A DNA stretch of 64,000 bases from Arbacia lixula (GCA_963669155.1 OZ022593.1:11278796-11342795), one strand, 5' to 3'. Counted from the stretch's first letter, positions 1 to 10,879 are shown. A program made the numbers and translations. Notes: a model not told the origin generated them from the sequence alone.

Positions 1-304
1 TCGCCAATGGTCTTAAATTCATGTATTGCCCATTTTAGAAACTTGCTGAAAGTTATTTGCCCCCAAATGATCCACATTTGGAGTAATTAATGATTATCAG
101 TGAAATTCTCCAAATGTTCGGCCTGAACATTTGGGGGATTTGTGATTTAATCACTAATAACTACAAACGTGGATCATTTGAGGGCAAATAACTTTCAGCA
201 AGTTTCTAAAATGGGCAATACATGAATTTAAGACCATTGGCGAGAAGATTGCTCACGATCACCTTTTGAAGGATTTTTGTCTTCCCAGTACAGTATATGC
301 CCTT
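1..304. mobile_element. Family A palindromic MITE, copy A1 (left end cut by window)
   Basis: This is the right part of a ~367-bp near-palindrome; its outer left ~60 bp lie outside the window. The two arms pair across a centre near 122 (TGTTCGGCCTGAACA). The right end reads CAGTATATGCCCTT followed by TA. Full copies lie at 5275-5641 and 31666-32032 with the same order of blocks. There is no coding capacity, so it must be non-autonomous and mobilised by a transposase encoded elsewhere. Confidence 0.85.
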
Positions 305-509
305 TAAACATCACGTAGTGTAGCATCGTAACATTCAAACTACTAGTGAGTATTCCGACAAACAGCAACAACAATGATGATTGCCTTTCATGGATAGACA
401 AGAAGATGACAGCCCCGGAGTCTAGTGGAATAATGTCATGCTAAATGACCCAAAAGGCTTTTAATGTCCCAAAGCTTCAACAGTCTGGCAACAGCATACT
501 TATCCTTTG
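305..509. other. Unassigned spacer
   Basis: AT-rich sequence between the family A copy and the first CT tract. No gene signal or repeat seen. Confidence 0.5.
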
Positions 510-526
510 CTCCCTCTCTCTTCCCC

Positions 527-568
<42 letters not shown>
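510..568. repeat. (CT)n microsatellite
   Basis: Nearly pure CT dinucleotide tract ending in TTGCTCTC. Open frames across it in both directions are Ser/Leu or Arg/Glu repeats and not genes. Confidence 0.95.
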
Positions 569-569
<1 letters not shown>

Positions 570-579
570 CTCTCATATC

Positions 580-726
580 TGTTATCCAAACTACACACAA
601 TTCCTTTCTTTCTGTTCTATACTTCAAATGTTCTCTTGTTCTTCTCTCTCTCTTTCTTCCTCTTTTTCTCACCCTCTCCTTTCCTCTATGGCAGATATCC
701 AAACTACACACAATTCCTTTCTGTCT
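580..726. repeat. Direct duplication inside pyrimidine-rich DNA
   Basis: The block TATCCAAACTACACACAATT followed by CCTTTCT occurs at about 583 and again at about 698, separated by diverged CT-rich sequence. This is two copies of a ~115-bp unit. Confidence 0.7.
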
Positions 727-767
727 CCCTATTGCTGCTGTTAAAATTGAAGGCAGGAACATGGCTC

Positions 768-768
768 C

Positions 769-819
<51 letters not shown>

Positions 820-877
820 GGGGGTGAAGAGGAGGAAGATAGGGAGACAAAGAGAAAGAAAGAGAGAGAGAGAGAGA
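768..877. repeat. (GA)n tract with a 16-base G run
   Basis: GA dinucleotides from about 770 run into a G homopolymer at 809-824, then a second purine tract up to about 877. The purines are on the + strand, opposite to the CT tract at 510, so the two could pair as a large imperfect hairpin. Confidence 0.95.
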
Positions 878-913
878 TAGTGACGTACAGACAGGGTGGT
901 CACCAGAAAATCT

Positions 914-1108
914 TTTACGCGTGGCTCAAAAAAGCAGAATGTCACTTTTTGTCAGATATCTGTGCTGGACGCATGGTACACAACTATGGAACACGTGGCT
1001 CAAAGAAAACAAAAACAATAAGAATAATAAGACTGATACTGATTTTACGCATGGTGCAGTAAATTTACACGTGGCTCACAATCACTTTCTGGACCCGACG
1101 CGTGGTGT
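914..1108. repeat. Cluster of degenerate ACGCGTGGCTCA motifs
   Basis: Six related motifs of the form ACRYRTGGYnCA occur at about 917, 968, 991, 1046, 1067 and 1098. Two contain CACGTG, the palindromic E-box core. The spacing is irregular. This may be an old minisatellite or a cluster of binding sites; the sequence alone does not decide. Confidence 0.45.
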
Positions 1109-1147
1109 TTGCACCGCATGTTTTCTACACTGGGGACCACCCTGCGT

Positions 1148-1295
1148 ACAGAGACAAACAGAAAGGGAGAGAGATAGAGAGACAGAACAAAATAGATAAA
1201 AAGACAAAGATAGAAAAGGTGCAAGTGAGAGAGAGAGAGAACGAATGAGAGGGAAAGAGAGAGAGAGAGAGAGAGAGGAAAGAGAGAGAGGGAGA

Positions 1296-1326
<31 letters not shown>

Positions 1327-1345
1327 TGAGAGAGATTACGAGAAG
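1148..1345. repeat. (GA)n-rich tract
   Basis: Purine-rich GA microsatellite, purest at about 1257-1315, ending in ACACACAG. The long minus-strand Ser/Leu frames here are artefacts of the CT repeat. Confidence 0.95.
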
Positions 1346-2147
1346 GGGGCATTGTGAAAGTGTAAAAGGGCGCTCAGCCCAAATTTGTTTACCGAAACAT
1401 GGAATCTCTGCCACATAATGGGCCCTCCTTATACCCTCATTCATGCCATTTTCCCCTGGAAATGAGTTTGTGGGACAACCACTAAAGACCCAGAAATACT
1501 TTGAAAGGGAAGAGATAACATCTCTCTCCAGTAAGAGAGATGTAATTGAATTGAATTGGTGAATAACAGAGAAAGGAACGAGGGGGAGAAAAGGAACGAA
1601 AGGGAAGGGGATGAGAAGTGAAATGGATAAACAAGATTTGGGGTCTTTGGTTTCCTTAAAGGAATGCTGAAGACAAGTGCAGTGACCTAAAGATGGTATG
1701 CTGGGACAGGAAGAATCAGCTCAAGACATTCTCAAGACATTCTTAGAGCCTTTACCAAAGACTTGGAGCTACTCCTACTTGACGACTTCACACACACGCT
1801 CTAAGTAAAGAGTTATGAATAGCCATTTCCTTGCTTGTACCAACAATTGCAAGTAGGCTTTCCTCCCTTCTCTATCTCCTTAGAGGTTGTAAGACAGATT
1901 TCAAACGCAAGTTCTCAATGGCTCTATTGGTCATTTCCTCTTCTTTTTCTCTGTCAAAATGAAATCCAAAGACTTTAATCCTCTCATTACACTGGGCATA
2001 CAAGTGCGTACAATCTTAATGGCCTCGACACGGCTTGGTATTAACAGGATAAATGAGCTTTCCTTGGGCTTCACTTTTTTCTTCACCTTAATTGACTCTT
2101 GAGTTCCATATGACATGCTGCTGTCCAGCAAAACTAATTGATGGAGA
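1346..2147. other. Low-repeat spacer, no supported gene
   Basis: Mixed sequence. A 66-codon minus-strand frame (1931-2131) is rich in Lys and has no clear splice signals or recognisable motif. A purine-rich patch (GGAACGAGGGGGAGAAAAGG) lies near 1576. No gene is claimed. Confidence 0.5.
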
Positions 2148-2236
2148 CTAACCCTCTAAGTCCCAACCCATGAATAGCACACTAACTATTACACTTATTA
2201 TAATCTTATATGCTCCCATGGGACTGAAAGGCTTAA
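2148..2236. mobile_element. Family T short unit (T1)
   Basis: An 89-bp unit opens with CTAACCCTCTAAGTCCCA and closes with TGGGACTGAAAGGCTTAA. The ends are partly complementary and TTAA-like, as in the other T units of the window. Confidence 0.5.
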
Positions 2237-2335
2237 AAGCCTAACTCTGTTCATATAATGCTACTTCTTATCCAGGGTGTCTTTCGTTGCTACAAGGTAG
2301 TTGACATCATTAGATTAGCATCAAGTTAACCGCCT

Positions 2336-2485
2336 GTGTCCCACAGGCAATAAACTGAGTGTTGATGCATATGACGCTTGGTCCATGCTTGGTCCTCAGA
2401 GGTTAAAACCACACAGTTCCATAGGCAATAAACAAGAGTGCTGATTCAAATGGGGCTTGCTGTGCTTGGTATACAGAGGATAAAC
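2336..2485. mobile_element. Two chained family T units (T2)
   Basis: Two related units (about 67 and 77 bp) share the junction TTAA at 2403-2406. Both carry CCATAGGCAATAAAC or CCACAGGCAATAAACTG, and the subfamily recurs at 11232-11382. The first unit begins GTTAACCGCC; the last ends GAGGATAAAC, where TTAA is degraded. Confidence 0.65.
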
Positions 2486-2708
2486 AGCCCTTTGGCGTAC
2501 ACTGCACAGGGTGTGTTTAGATCCAGATCATTCATGTAGGTAAAATGCAGTCCATATCAGAGAAGCCTTAGATCTACAAATCATATAAATCATTTACACA
2601 CAAACTCAGTATTTTAAATATCAATGCAATTTGCGACATAACATTTCGTTGGTATAGTACTTGCAGCAGTAGTACGTCTAAATCTCTGGTTGGAAAATAA
2701 ATAGTACA

Positions 2709-2845
2709 GGGACCTGTCTCAGAGAATGGCGTTCAATCGCAACTTGACTTGCAATTGATATCAATCGTAACTCTGTCCAATACAGTAGAGATGGGGGGTT
2801 GGCCTTGTGATCGATTTAGATCAAGCGCAACTCTTTATATGTACA
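2709..2845. mobile_element. Family D foldback element, copy D1
   Basis: Begins GGGACCTGTCTCAGAGAA and contains TCAATCGCAACTTGACTTG. The 3' half carries the degenerate reverse complement (GATTTAGATCAAGCGCAACTC). The better-preserved copy at 10880-11033 has the same block order. Confidence 0.6.
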
Positions 2846-3117
2846 GAATACCCATCACTGGTAAATTGGTACAGTATCAATGTCATTCTTGCCCAGTTGA
2901 TAGTTCATGTAAATGGACTGTCCATGCGTACCTAATGGTTCTTTTGCAACAGGATTGGAGATAGAGGCAGGTGTGATGTAGAGGGTGTATGCTCCACAAC
3001 TAGAGTGATAGAACGATCCTTTGGATTTGAACAAAAGAGGGTTCTGAGTATTCATTGAGCTGCTCTAGGTATTTCAAGTACCAGGCGGTATCTTTTGACT
3101 TACAGGTGGACAATTTC

Positions 3118-3195
3118 CCCCTGCTCTCTCAATGTTTCTCTCTCTCCAGTGACCACTGGTCTTTCGACTCTCCATTGAACTCGCCCTTCTTTGCT

Positions 3196-3227
<32 letters not shown>

Positions 3228-3305
3228 GCAATCTCTTGCAATCTCTCTCTTGCAATCTCTCTCTCTCTCTCACTCACCCACTCACTCTCTCTCTCGCAAT
3301 CTCTC

Positions 3306-3360
<55 letters not shown>

Positions 3361-3420
3361 CACCCACTCTCTCACACCCTCACTCTCTCTCCCTCTCTCT
3401 CTCTCTCTCACTCTCTTCTG
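3118..3420. repeat. (CT)n microsatellite with CTTGCAAT / CTCGCAAT interruptions
   Basis: A long CT tract, purest at 3310-3357. TTGCAATCTC or CGCAATCTC interruptions recur at about 3227-3303, forming a small minisatellite inside it. Frames across it are not genes. Confidence 0.95.
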
Positions 3421-5274
3421 CCTCGTAAAATATCGCTCCATTGGTCTCTTCTCACTATCTTTCTATCTGTCTGTCTGTCCCTCTTGTGCCCCACCCAGAT
3501 CCCTCTCCCTCTCTATCCATCTTTTTTCCCCATCTGTATAAGGGTGGTCAGACTTAAAATATTACTGAAATGTTGTTTTCCGACATTCTACTCACAAAAA
3601 TTGTGCATTAGCACTACCGTTAAATACCTAAAGTTGAAATATCTTGAATAGTATTGCCACTAAGGTGTATGCTCTCTGATGGCAGAGACAATATATGTGT
3701 TGTATAGCTTCTTGGTGCTTTCAATACAGTACCAAAACAGCCAAGTTCACAGGTCTATCAATCCCTTCTTCTCATGATCACACACAGAGATCTCTGATAC
3801 ACACACCCGTACATATAAACTGACACACACCAACATACTCACAAACACATACATGTATACAAACATGCACCATATACTCATTTTTTCTCACTGCTCCCAC
3901 CCTCCCTACAAACAAACGTCATCATGCAGCCCCTAAATCCACTCACGGACATCACGACCACCTAACCAAAAAATAATACAACCATCATCACAGCTCACCC
4001 CCACAAATTCTGAGCCGCCAATTATTACAATCACCTGCCCCTATTGTTCCCCACTAGCTCCCTGACACACAGTCGATTATTCTGTTACCGATACCCCCCT
4101 TTATATCCCATCACATCCTCCTTTCTTCCCCCCTCGCCTTATTGGCTCTGGGTGGCTCATGGGCCTGTCTTGAGGCCTCTAGCTCTGGCTAAGAAAAGAC
4201 TCGGGGAAGCGGAAGTAATGTGGATTGATAAGGGGATCAATAAGTATATAGCCCCAATGATTGGGAGCTCACCATTCTGGCAAGAGTAGCGGAATTTGAA
4301 AGGCGTCTTATCGAGGCTATGGGGAAGACCTACATTACGTGTGCACGACAAAGCCTAACTGATTTTCTATGTAGTCCGCTCACACATAAGATTAAACATG
4401 AGTAATAAAGTGGTATTTTGTGAGATGCGAGGAGGTGGCCTGAAGAACTATATGTGCTTAAGCAAACTCTTAAATCTACTTATATAGCTGATCCATATGC
4501 TAGGATTAATACTAATGAGAAAGATGTAACATTTTTAATGAGTAAACTTCATAATACCTTCTAGTAAGCTTCTTTTCTCTCCTCCACTCTTGCTCTTCAT
4601 CTTAACTTAATCTCTTCTCTTCTTCCATACTGCTATCTTTCCTTCTTTCTCACATCCCACCCTCTTCATACATTTCTTTTAGACAATCTCTCCTTCACCA
4701 TTTTCACTACCTTCCCCATCCCCACTCCTCCAGCGGCTTGTCCAGGAATCAGAAAACATCTTTAAGATGATCCTCCTTTCTTACATTCCATTTCACCAAA
4801 AATCACCACACCCCCATTGCCTCCTTTAAAAACAGGGTGTCCCATTTGCAAAATTCTTGAAACTCGTCAGGAATCAGAAGTATAAAAAAGTATAAAATCC
4901 CAGTCTTGGCTTCACAAACATTTTCAGGAAAAGTAAAAAAATATCCTTGTTTAGGTATGAAACGTACCAACCATAGCATCCATTCATAATTGTCCCTGTC
5001 AGCGTGTAATGCTGGCATTGCTCCAATTGAATGCATGCACTGTGGAGCGGACCGGTGCGGACCATAGAGCACAGCGGTCTCCGGTCTCTAGGCTATAGAT
5101 TTTTGGATGACCCGCTCAAATCCTCCACAAAATCTACTGATCGCTTTGATTTCACTCAGAGTCAGTTTTCAGTTCTGTCATTGGGAGGGAAGTTCTGATA
5201 CAGTACCTTCTTCCATTTTCCATGGTTTTTACCAAATTTCCTTTTTGCCCTTCAAAAGGGACACCCTGTCTATA
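3421..5274. other. Low-repeat spacer with pyrimidine-rich stretches
   Basis: Pyrimidine- and CA-rich DNA at about 3770-4140 and 4560-4740. A more balanced block at 4141-4380 carries a short open frame with GATTGATAAGGGGATCAATA and CCCAATGATTGGG palindrome-like sites. Another at 5035-5110 contains TCCGGTCTCTAGG. No splice-supported exon was found. The balanced blocks are candidates for regulatory DNA only by composition. Confidence 0.4.
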
Positions 5275-5641
5275 AAGGGCATATACTGTACTGGGATGGC
5301 AAAAAAGCCTTCAAAAGGTGATCGTGAGCAATCTCCTTGCAAATGGTCTTAAATGAGTGCATTGTCCAATTTAGAAACTTGCTGAAAGTTATTTGCCCTC
5401 AAATGATCCACATGTGGAGAATGTAGTGATTATTCTCAAAATTATCAAAATGTTCCAGCCGAACATTTTCAGGATTTGTAATCTAATCACTAATTTCTCC
5501 ACATGTTGATCATTTGAGGGCAAATAACTTTCAGCAAGTTTCTAAGATGGACAATATGTGAATTTAAGACCATTTGCAAGAAGATTGCTCACGATTAGCT
5601 TTTGAAGGCTTTTTTGTCTTCCCAGTACAGTATATGCCCTT
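5275..5641. mobile_element. Family A palindromic MITE, copy A2
   Basis: Complete 367-bp element. It starts AAGGGCATATACTGTACTGG and ends with the complement ..CAGTATATGCCCTT. It is flanked by TA on both sides (5273-5274 and 5642-5643); the left outer flank is TATA and the right is TTAA. The arms share CTTGCTGAAAGTTATTTGCC and its complement GGCAAATAACTTTCAGCAAG. It has no transposase. Confidence 0.9.
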
Positions 5642-5835
5642 TAAAACCATCTTCCTTGCTCGCTTGTCATTTTCACCACCATCTTCATACCCCCATCACC
5701 TCCTCAAGACAACCAAAGCCGCCACCTTGAAACACTCTGCCCCCTATCAGGGGTTGCTATTGAGGCCCGCCCGCCAAATCAATGGTACTTAGTTTGCGGT
5801 GAAGCAAGCCACTTAACAAAGGTGTTCTCCGATGA

Positions 5836-6045
5836 GAAAGAACTCTGAAAGAGGGTGTAAGTGATGTATGGCAGGAACTTTGTAACTGTCTTGGAGGTTT
5901 TGTCTAGTACACAGTGGCTCAAAAGAAGAAAGGAAAGTCCTTCAATGTTTTTACTCTTAACAAAAAGAAGAACTCTGAAAGAAGAGTAAGTGATGTATTG
6001 GAGAAATTGCCTTGTATACAGTGGCTCAAAAGTACTTGGAAGAAA
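5836..6045. repeat. Tandem duplication, ~128-bp unit
   Basis: Two diverged direct copies carry GAACTCTGAAAG, then GTAAGTGATGTAT, then ACAGTGGCTCAAAAG. They begin near 5838 and 5967. The GTAAGT in each resembles a splice donor but no open exon precedes it. Confidence 0.75.
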
Positions 6046-6204
6046 AGAGGAACATCGTCCATGTTTCATCAAGTTTGTATATGTACATGTATTTTTACGA
6101 GAAATTGCTGAACAGAGAAAAGAGTGAGGAGATTCTTTAACCATCCCGGCAGCTGCATCAGAAACATATATACAAAGAGGAACACACATGTAACTAATGA
6201 TATA
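6046..6204. other. Unassigned spacer
   Basis: AT-rich, no repeat or gene signal recognised. Confidence 0.4.
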
Positions 6205-6330
6205 CAGTGAAACCTATGTTAATGGAATACCTGTTCATAAAGGCCACATGCTCCTGAATGGTGTTTCACATTGAAACCCATATCAAAGTCACCTGACATG
6301 AATCATCTGCTTATATAGACCACATTTTCT
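6205..6330. mobile_element. CAGTGAAACCT-type element end, degenerate
   Basis: Starts TA|CAGTGAAACCTATGTTAATG and continues with CCTGTTCATAAAGGCCACA. This matches the style of the better-preserved element at 18668-18844. The right terminus was not found, so the element is truncated or decayed. Ends of this form resemble those of pogo/Tigger-type Tc1/mariner elements. Confidence 0.45.
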
Positions 6331-6649
6331 TAACCACAACATGAAATGTTACTGTAATATTTCTTTCTTATGGCTTTGTACACTCAATGTACACACAATG
6401 TAAGCTCACACTCGTCTGCTGTGTGTAGGATTGGAGTTTACTTAATCAATAGCCGCAAGTGTCTAGGAAAAGATCGCTTTGATGAACTGTTTATTATCTT
6501 GTATTGATTGATCAAACCACAAACCAATACTCTACCATTTCCCTATTACCAGCTCGGTTTCACTTCCTGCCTGCCTCGCCCAATCATGCAATAAAAAATT
6601 GTCAGGATGTATGTCAATTTTACTCATGTCTTTTAAACAATACATTACC
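6331..6649. other. Unassigned spacer
   Basis: AT-rich with no recognised feature. Confidence 0.4.
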
Positions 6650-6850
6650 CATGGTAACCCCAAAGCTTGTCTGAGGTTTGTCTGACTAGCAACAATTGAT
6701 AGACTCTGAGCATATTTCACCTATAATTCATGGATACATGGATGTAGCTTTCATTAATTGCATTATGAAAATAATTCATGAGCATTTTCACTTTCCATAT
6801 CTATTGGTTTTTGCTGTTCAGACAAATCTCAGACAAATTTTTGGGTGACC
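6650..6850. mobile_element. Family H foldback element
   Basis: The left arm contains AAGCTTGTCTGAGGTTTGTC and GCAACAATTGATAG. The right arm (6796-6848) carries its degenerate complement, including CAGACAAATCTCAGACAAAT. Two direct copies of the same motif lie at 58700-58890. No TSD is evident. Confidence 0.6.
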
Positions 6851-7216
6851 ATGAGTAACAAATTGTCTCAAAGATAGACATGCAAAAAATTACAATACAG
6901 TATAATCGAAAATGGTCTATTCAACATTGGTTCATTTATTACAAAATGTCAATTAACAATGGATAAAGTCAAAATTGCTCCTTATCTCCCATTGTAAATG
7001 AAAATTAATTAATGAATAAGCTATTTTCATTTTTATTTCCCTGGTGAGAAATGCCAACAATTTTTCCCACTTTGGGCCAATTGAGCCAGTCCTTCACAGC
7101 CTAGTTGAGTCACAAGGAGAAAGATCTGATGCAGTCAGCAGATAGCGAATAGCTTGCTGTAATGAGATAGCTATGATTGACATTGGCTTTAGGGCAATAT
7201 AGAAAGAGGGTAGTGA
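6851..7216. other. Unassigned AT-rich spacer
   Basis: No gene, repeat or clear regulatory signal, apart from a mixed block near 7070-7170. Confidence 0.4.
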
Positions 7217-7228
7217 GGGGGGGGGGGG
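7217..7228. repeat. Poly-G run (12)
   Basis: Homopolymer of 12 G on the + strand, one of nine such G runs in the window. Confidence 0.95.
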
Positions 7229-7396
7229 CTGGGGATACATAGGGTGGTCAGTGATACCCCCCATAATACTATCTTTGAGTGAATCAATCTCTGGTCACTG
7301 TGGGCACACAAAAAATTCCAACATGACCCTACCCCCGTTTTTCCACATGTCAAAAAATGCTTGCTAACAATGAGGGGAATACGAAAGCGACAGCCG

Positions 7397-7437
7397 CCCC
7401 CCCCCCTCTCTCCGCCTCCCTCCCACCCCCCCCCCCC
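7397..7437. repeat. Two poly-C runs in a pyrimidine tract
   Basis: Ten C at 7397-7406 and twelve C at 7426-7437 joined by CT-rich sequence. The tract lies immediately 5' of CAATTCAG and could act as the polypyrimidine tract of the splice acceptor at 7443-7444. Confidence 0.9.
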
Positions 7438-7444
7438 AATTCAG

Positions 7445-7645
7445 TCAATGTCTCCAGAAATACCCCCAGTCACCCTGCTACAAATCCCATACATGATGAT
7501 GCAGAAGATGCACGGCACCAAACTGAAAGGCATCCCGTTCCCATGGGGACCGCATCATCCAGACGACATCATGAGGAGTCTCTGTCGTTCCTGTCATCGA
7601 CCAGAGGTCAATGAACTCCGTGATACTGAATACAGATTGAATTGA
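7445..7645 (+). CDS. Candidate 3'-terminal coding exon, unidentified protein
   Basis: A phase-0 open stretch of 66 codons plus TGA begins right after CAATTCAG at 7437-7444, preceded by a ~45-base pyrimidine tract. The encoded tail is balanced in composition, unlike the simple-repeat frames nearby. It is Met/His/Pro-rich, contains IPFPWGPHHPDDIMRSLCRS and a CxxC pair, and ends in a charged stretch. I do not recognise the family. The sequence upstream of the acceptor is not coding-like. No nearby AATAAA was seen. A chance open frame in a GC-richer island is the main alternative. Any partner exons would lie upstream, partly outside this window. Confidence 0.4.
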   Translation, partial: SMSPEIPPVTLLQIPYMMMQKMHGTKLKGIPFPWGPHHPDDIMRSLCRSCHRPEVNELRDTEYRLN

Positions 7646-8014
7646 TAGGGGCGTCTGCATTAGACTGGATTGTCTTTTAAATATATCGATGAGACATCTT
7701 AAATCTAATGCATCACTGTAACATAAATGGGTAGAATACCCTTTGTATGCCAGATTGTGATCAGTATAATGACTTGGGATATCTTCTGAATGTTTTTAAT
7801 GGGGGTAGGGGAGGGTTTGAGAGGGTGCCTTATGTGTAAATAGTAGTTAACATGGCACACTCTATATTTCAGATAAGTGGATAGACTATATAGTAACATG
7901 AAATTCCTTCATTGAACTTGCTCAGGTACAACATTTTAATGTTCAGTTATATTGGTTGGTTACATAATCTAAGGCCAGTGAACTCATTTGTTAAAGAGAA
8001 CTTGCCTGCACATA
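7646..8014. other. Unassigned spacer, possible 3' UTR
   Basis: If 7445-7645 is a terminal exon, this would start with its 3' UTR. No canonical AATAAA signal is seen. There is one G-rich patch (GGGGGTAGGGGAGGG at about 7801). Confidence 0.35.
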
Positions 8015-8121
8015 CTCTCTCTCTCTCTCTCTCCTTCATTCTTCCTTTCTTTCCTCTCTCTTCTTACCTTTCCTCTCTCTTTTCCCCTGTCTTCCATCCT
8101 TCCTCCCTTCTTTCTTTTTTT

Positions 8122-8161
<40 letters not shown>

Positions 8162-8175
8162 TCTCTTCCTCCCTA
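8015..8175. repeat. (CT)n pyrimidine tract
   Basis: CT dinucleotides with TTCC interruptions and a poly-T run at about 8115-8126. Confidence 0.95.
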
Positions 8176-8600
8176 CTTTCTTCCCCACTACCTCCTACCC
8201 TCCATAAAAAAGTTCATGCCAATAAAAAAAACCCCTGGAAAGCATGAGCAAAGACACACCATCCTCCTTCCGCCTCAATACATTCTTTCTCTCCTCTATA
8301 GAATCATTGATCAGACTCGCATTGACTCACATACATCCAAAGCATCCCTCTCCCATCTTTGATATATTCCCTCTCTCCTCTGGAATCCTTGCCTCACATA
8401 CCGCCATAGAAATTTCTCCCATCTCTCACACATGACTAGCATACCAAGAAGGTCTGCTTTCATGACCTGTCGCAGCGTCGAAAAACGAAGGGACTTGAAA
8501 TCGGTAACCCAATATTGAGACGCCTCCTCCTCACGAAGGGACCTACAAAGCATCTTACAGAAAGGAAGCAAGACGGAAGCACCATGTGGAATGATTCCCC
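8176..8600. other. Low-repeat block with an 86-codon minus frame
   Basis: Balanced sequence with an open minus-strand frame (8311-8571). A palindromic CGAAGGGAC motif appears twice (about 8485 and 8535). No splice signals frame it convincingly and no family is recognised. It could be regulatory or an undetected exon. Confidence 0.3.
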
Positions 8601-8678
8601 TTAACCCATTTCTTCTTTAATTCAGGACGAGTGCATACTTCAATGTGAAACTTAGCATCTTGGAGCTAAAAGGGGTTA
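8601..8678. mobile_element. Family T-like short unit
   Basis: Opens TTAACCCATTTCTTC and closes AAAAGGGGTTAG; the closing TTAA is degraded. Confidence 0.4.
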
Positions 8679-8924
8679 GGTAATAAGCATATAAGACAGC
8701 AGCATTAACATCTTAACTCTAGTATTGTGTTAACTTACATTGACTCTATTGACATCTTCCACATATAAGTGAACGTAACAGTGGCTTGTTGTGAAGTGTA
8801 CATAGTTGGTTTCGGGATCAGCCGTATGAACTTCAGTGTTGCTGAATGCTTAATTGAAGGAACACTCAGAGACTCAAAAAGGTGTAATGGTTTGGAGTAT
8901 GTTTATTTAGCGCTATGATCTTAC

Positions 8925-9215
8925 ATTCAGATCCGCTTCCAGTCTAGTTTACTAGTCTAGGAGACCTGGGTCCCGTTGCATAAAACTTACCATTGATGGT
9001 AACTTTCCTACCAACGGCAAATTATATGGAAATCTTGAATTTGATTGGCTGTTGAGCATTGTTACCCTGGTAGTTACCATCAATGGCAGAGTTACCATTA
9101 ATTGTAAGTTTTATGCAATGGGGCCCAGAAGTGGACATGACTGCAAACAAATCTTGATTTCGATGCGCGGTGCATTATGAGATGACTCCCTCCTATATAC
9201 AATATGGAGAATTCA
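8925..9215. mobile_element. Family L repeat, copy L1, interrupted by C1
   Basis: TTCCAGTCTAGTTTACTAG followed by GTCTAGGAGAC (8939-8965) and, past the insertion, GAAGTGGACATGACTGCAAAC and GCGCGGTGCATTATGAGAT (9127-9180) match in order the copy at 46405-46600. The family C element 8968-9126 sits between them. Confidence 0.7.
8968..9126. mobile_element. Family C foldback element, copy C1
   Basis: Starts GGGTCCCGTTGCATAAAACT and ends with the complement AGTTTTATGCAATGGGGCCC. Between them are paired ACCATTGATGGTAACTTTCC-like blocks. It has no coding capacity and is nested in L1, so it is younger than L1. Confidence 0.85.
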
Positions 9216-9264
9216 ACAAATAATGATAATCAGTCACCAAAACACCCAATGAAAAATAAAACTT

Positions 9265-9429
9265 GGGCCCCATTGCATAAAACTGCCCATTAATTGTAAC
9301 TTTGCCATCAGTGGTAACTACCGCTACCTTGGTAAAATCACTTGCCAGCCAATGAAATTTAAAGTTGCCACAGAAATTGCCATTGGTAGCAAAGTTACCA
9401 TCAATGGTAAGTTTTATGCAACAGGGCCT
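9265..9429. mobile_element. Family C foldback element, copy C2
   Basis: Starts GGGCCCCATTGCATAAAACT and ends AGTTTTATGCAACAGGGCC. It has the same internal order as C1. A minus-strand 89-codon frame across it follows from the element and is not a gene. Confidence 0.85.
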
Positions 9430-9691
9430 TGATGTTGATGATGAAATGAAGTAAAGTAACACATTTTAAGTGAGGCATAGAGAATTAGCCTCATTGCTAC
9501 AGAACATAAATAATGGCACATGTATACCTAGTCCATTGCATTGTATAGCACCGCTCTCAAGTGTGAGATAGGTTAATGGATTCTAGATACAGGTGTGCTA
9601 CATTCAAACCCCCCTTGTTCTGGGCCTCATGTTTTAAGATTCACCTGAGATCTCACCTGTCCTATTCTCCATCCCTCTTCACTCACTTGCT

Positions 9692-10140
9692 CCTTACTGG
9701 CCCAGTTTCCACAACACTGCACTGGATACTAGTTCTATCTGTCGGCTATGCTCTGCCTTAGAATTAGCCATGAACTTGACGTCTAATACATTTGATACTG
9801 TATTCCTTACTGACCAAATTTCCACAACATCACACCAGGTTTTAGTTTCATCTGTCATCTGTGCTCTGCCATAGAATTATCCATGGATTTGGCATCTAAT
9901 GCATTTAATACTGTATTCCTTACTGACCCAGTGTCCACAATGACATATCTAGTACTACTGTCTGTCATCTATGCTCTGCCACAGAATTAGCCATGATCTT
10001 GGCGTCTAGTAATGCTACATTCCTTACTGACCCAGTTCCCACAATGACACATATGATACTAGTTCTATCTGTTCTATGCTCTGCCATAGAATTAGCCATG
10101 AACTTGATGTCTAATGCATTATTTCAATATTGTATTCCAC
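9692..10140. repeat. Tandem array, ~113-bp unit, four copies
   Basis: CCTTACTG recurs at about 9692, 9805, 9918 and 10022, each followed by TCCACAA, a CTATCTGT or CATCTGT block, ATGCTCTGCC, TAGAATTAGCCATG and TCTAATGCATT. Spacings are about 113, 113 and 104 bp. Array-internal frames are not genes. Confidence 0.9.
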
Positions 10141-10879
10141 GAGATAGTAACTTGACTTTGATGAATCCAAATTAAACACTCGTTATATCCTATTTGAAAT
10201 GTTAAATATGAAAAATACCACAAAGGTTTTTTCACATTAAACACCCTCAGTCAGTCTTTTCTATGTGATACAGAGGTAATGTCTTTAAATGCAAATGTAC
10301 TTTTGAGTTGCATTTTATGAAAACAAATTAACAAATCTTTGCTTGCTCAATATGATGTGAGAAGACCGACAAAAGAAAGAATTACTCCTCTCAAATTTAC
10401 CATGTTTGGCTATTTTGTGGAAATGGGGCTGAAAGAGGGAATCCTTCTACCCAAATGCAGTATGGTTGGCTATAGGATGCTTTTGTGGAAACTAGGCTGG
10501 GCTCGATTGAGTCCCCTGACGGTCCCTCTCCACTCCTCAGGTGTGGCATTCATTCCGGGCGCTCCCCGCCCGGGACACGACTGACCCATCTCAAAACAAA
10601 AATCTTGACAGCTTCCCACAGGTAGGAGGTAAAAAAACCTCAAACAAGAACAGCTCATTTCACATTATTTCAGGTAATGACCTCCAATGTTCGGGGACTG
10701 CATTTCGCACTTCGCTCTGTTTTTACTGTTTTGCTTCAACTTTGTGATTCTCCTCTCGCCTCTTCCTGTATTCCCAGACATTGTCCCCATTTCAACTATC
10801 CCCTGCATTTTACATCCCCCCACACACTATTGCCATCGTCTTTATTTCCCATTTCATGTCATATCAATTTAACACATCT
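10141..10879. other. Low-repeat block with a GC-rich patch
   Basis: AT-rich at first, then balanced DNA at 10370-10640. TTTGGCTATTTTGTGGAAAT and TTGGCTATAGGATGCTTTTG are loosely repeated there. CCGGGCGCTCCCCGCCCGGG is a strong inverted repeat at about 10555-10575. Open frames on both strands overlap here; none has convincing splice signals. Confidence 0.4.

Noticed and set aside
436-945. Open frames of 99-169 codons on both strands
   Set aside because: Made of Ser/Leu or Arg/Glu repeats from CT/GA tracts; no gene-like composition.
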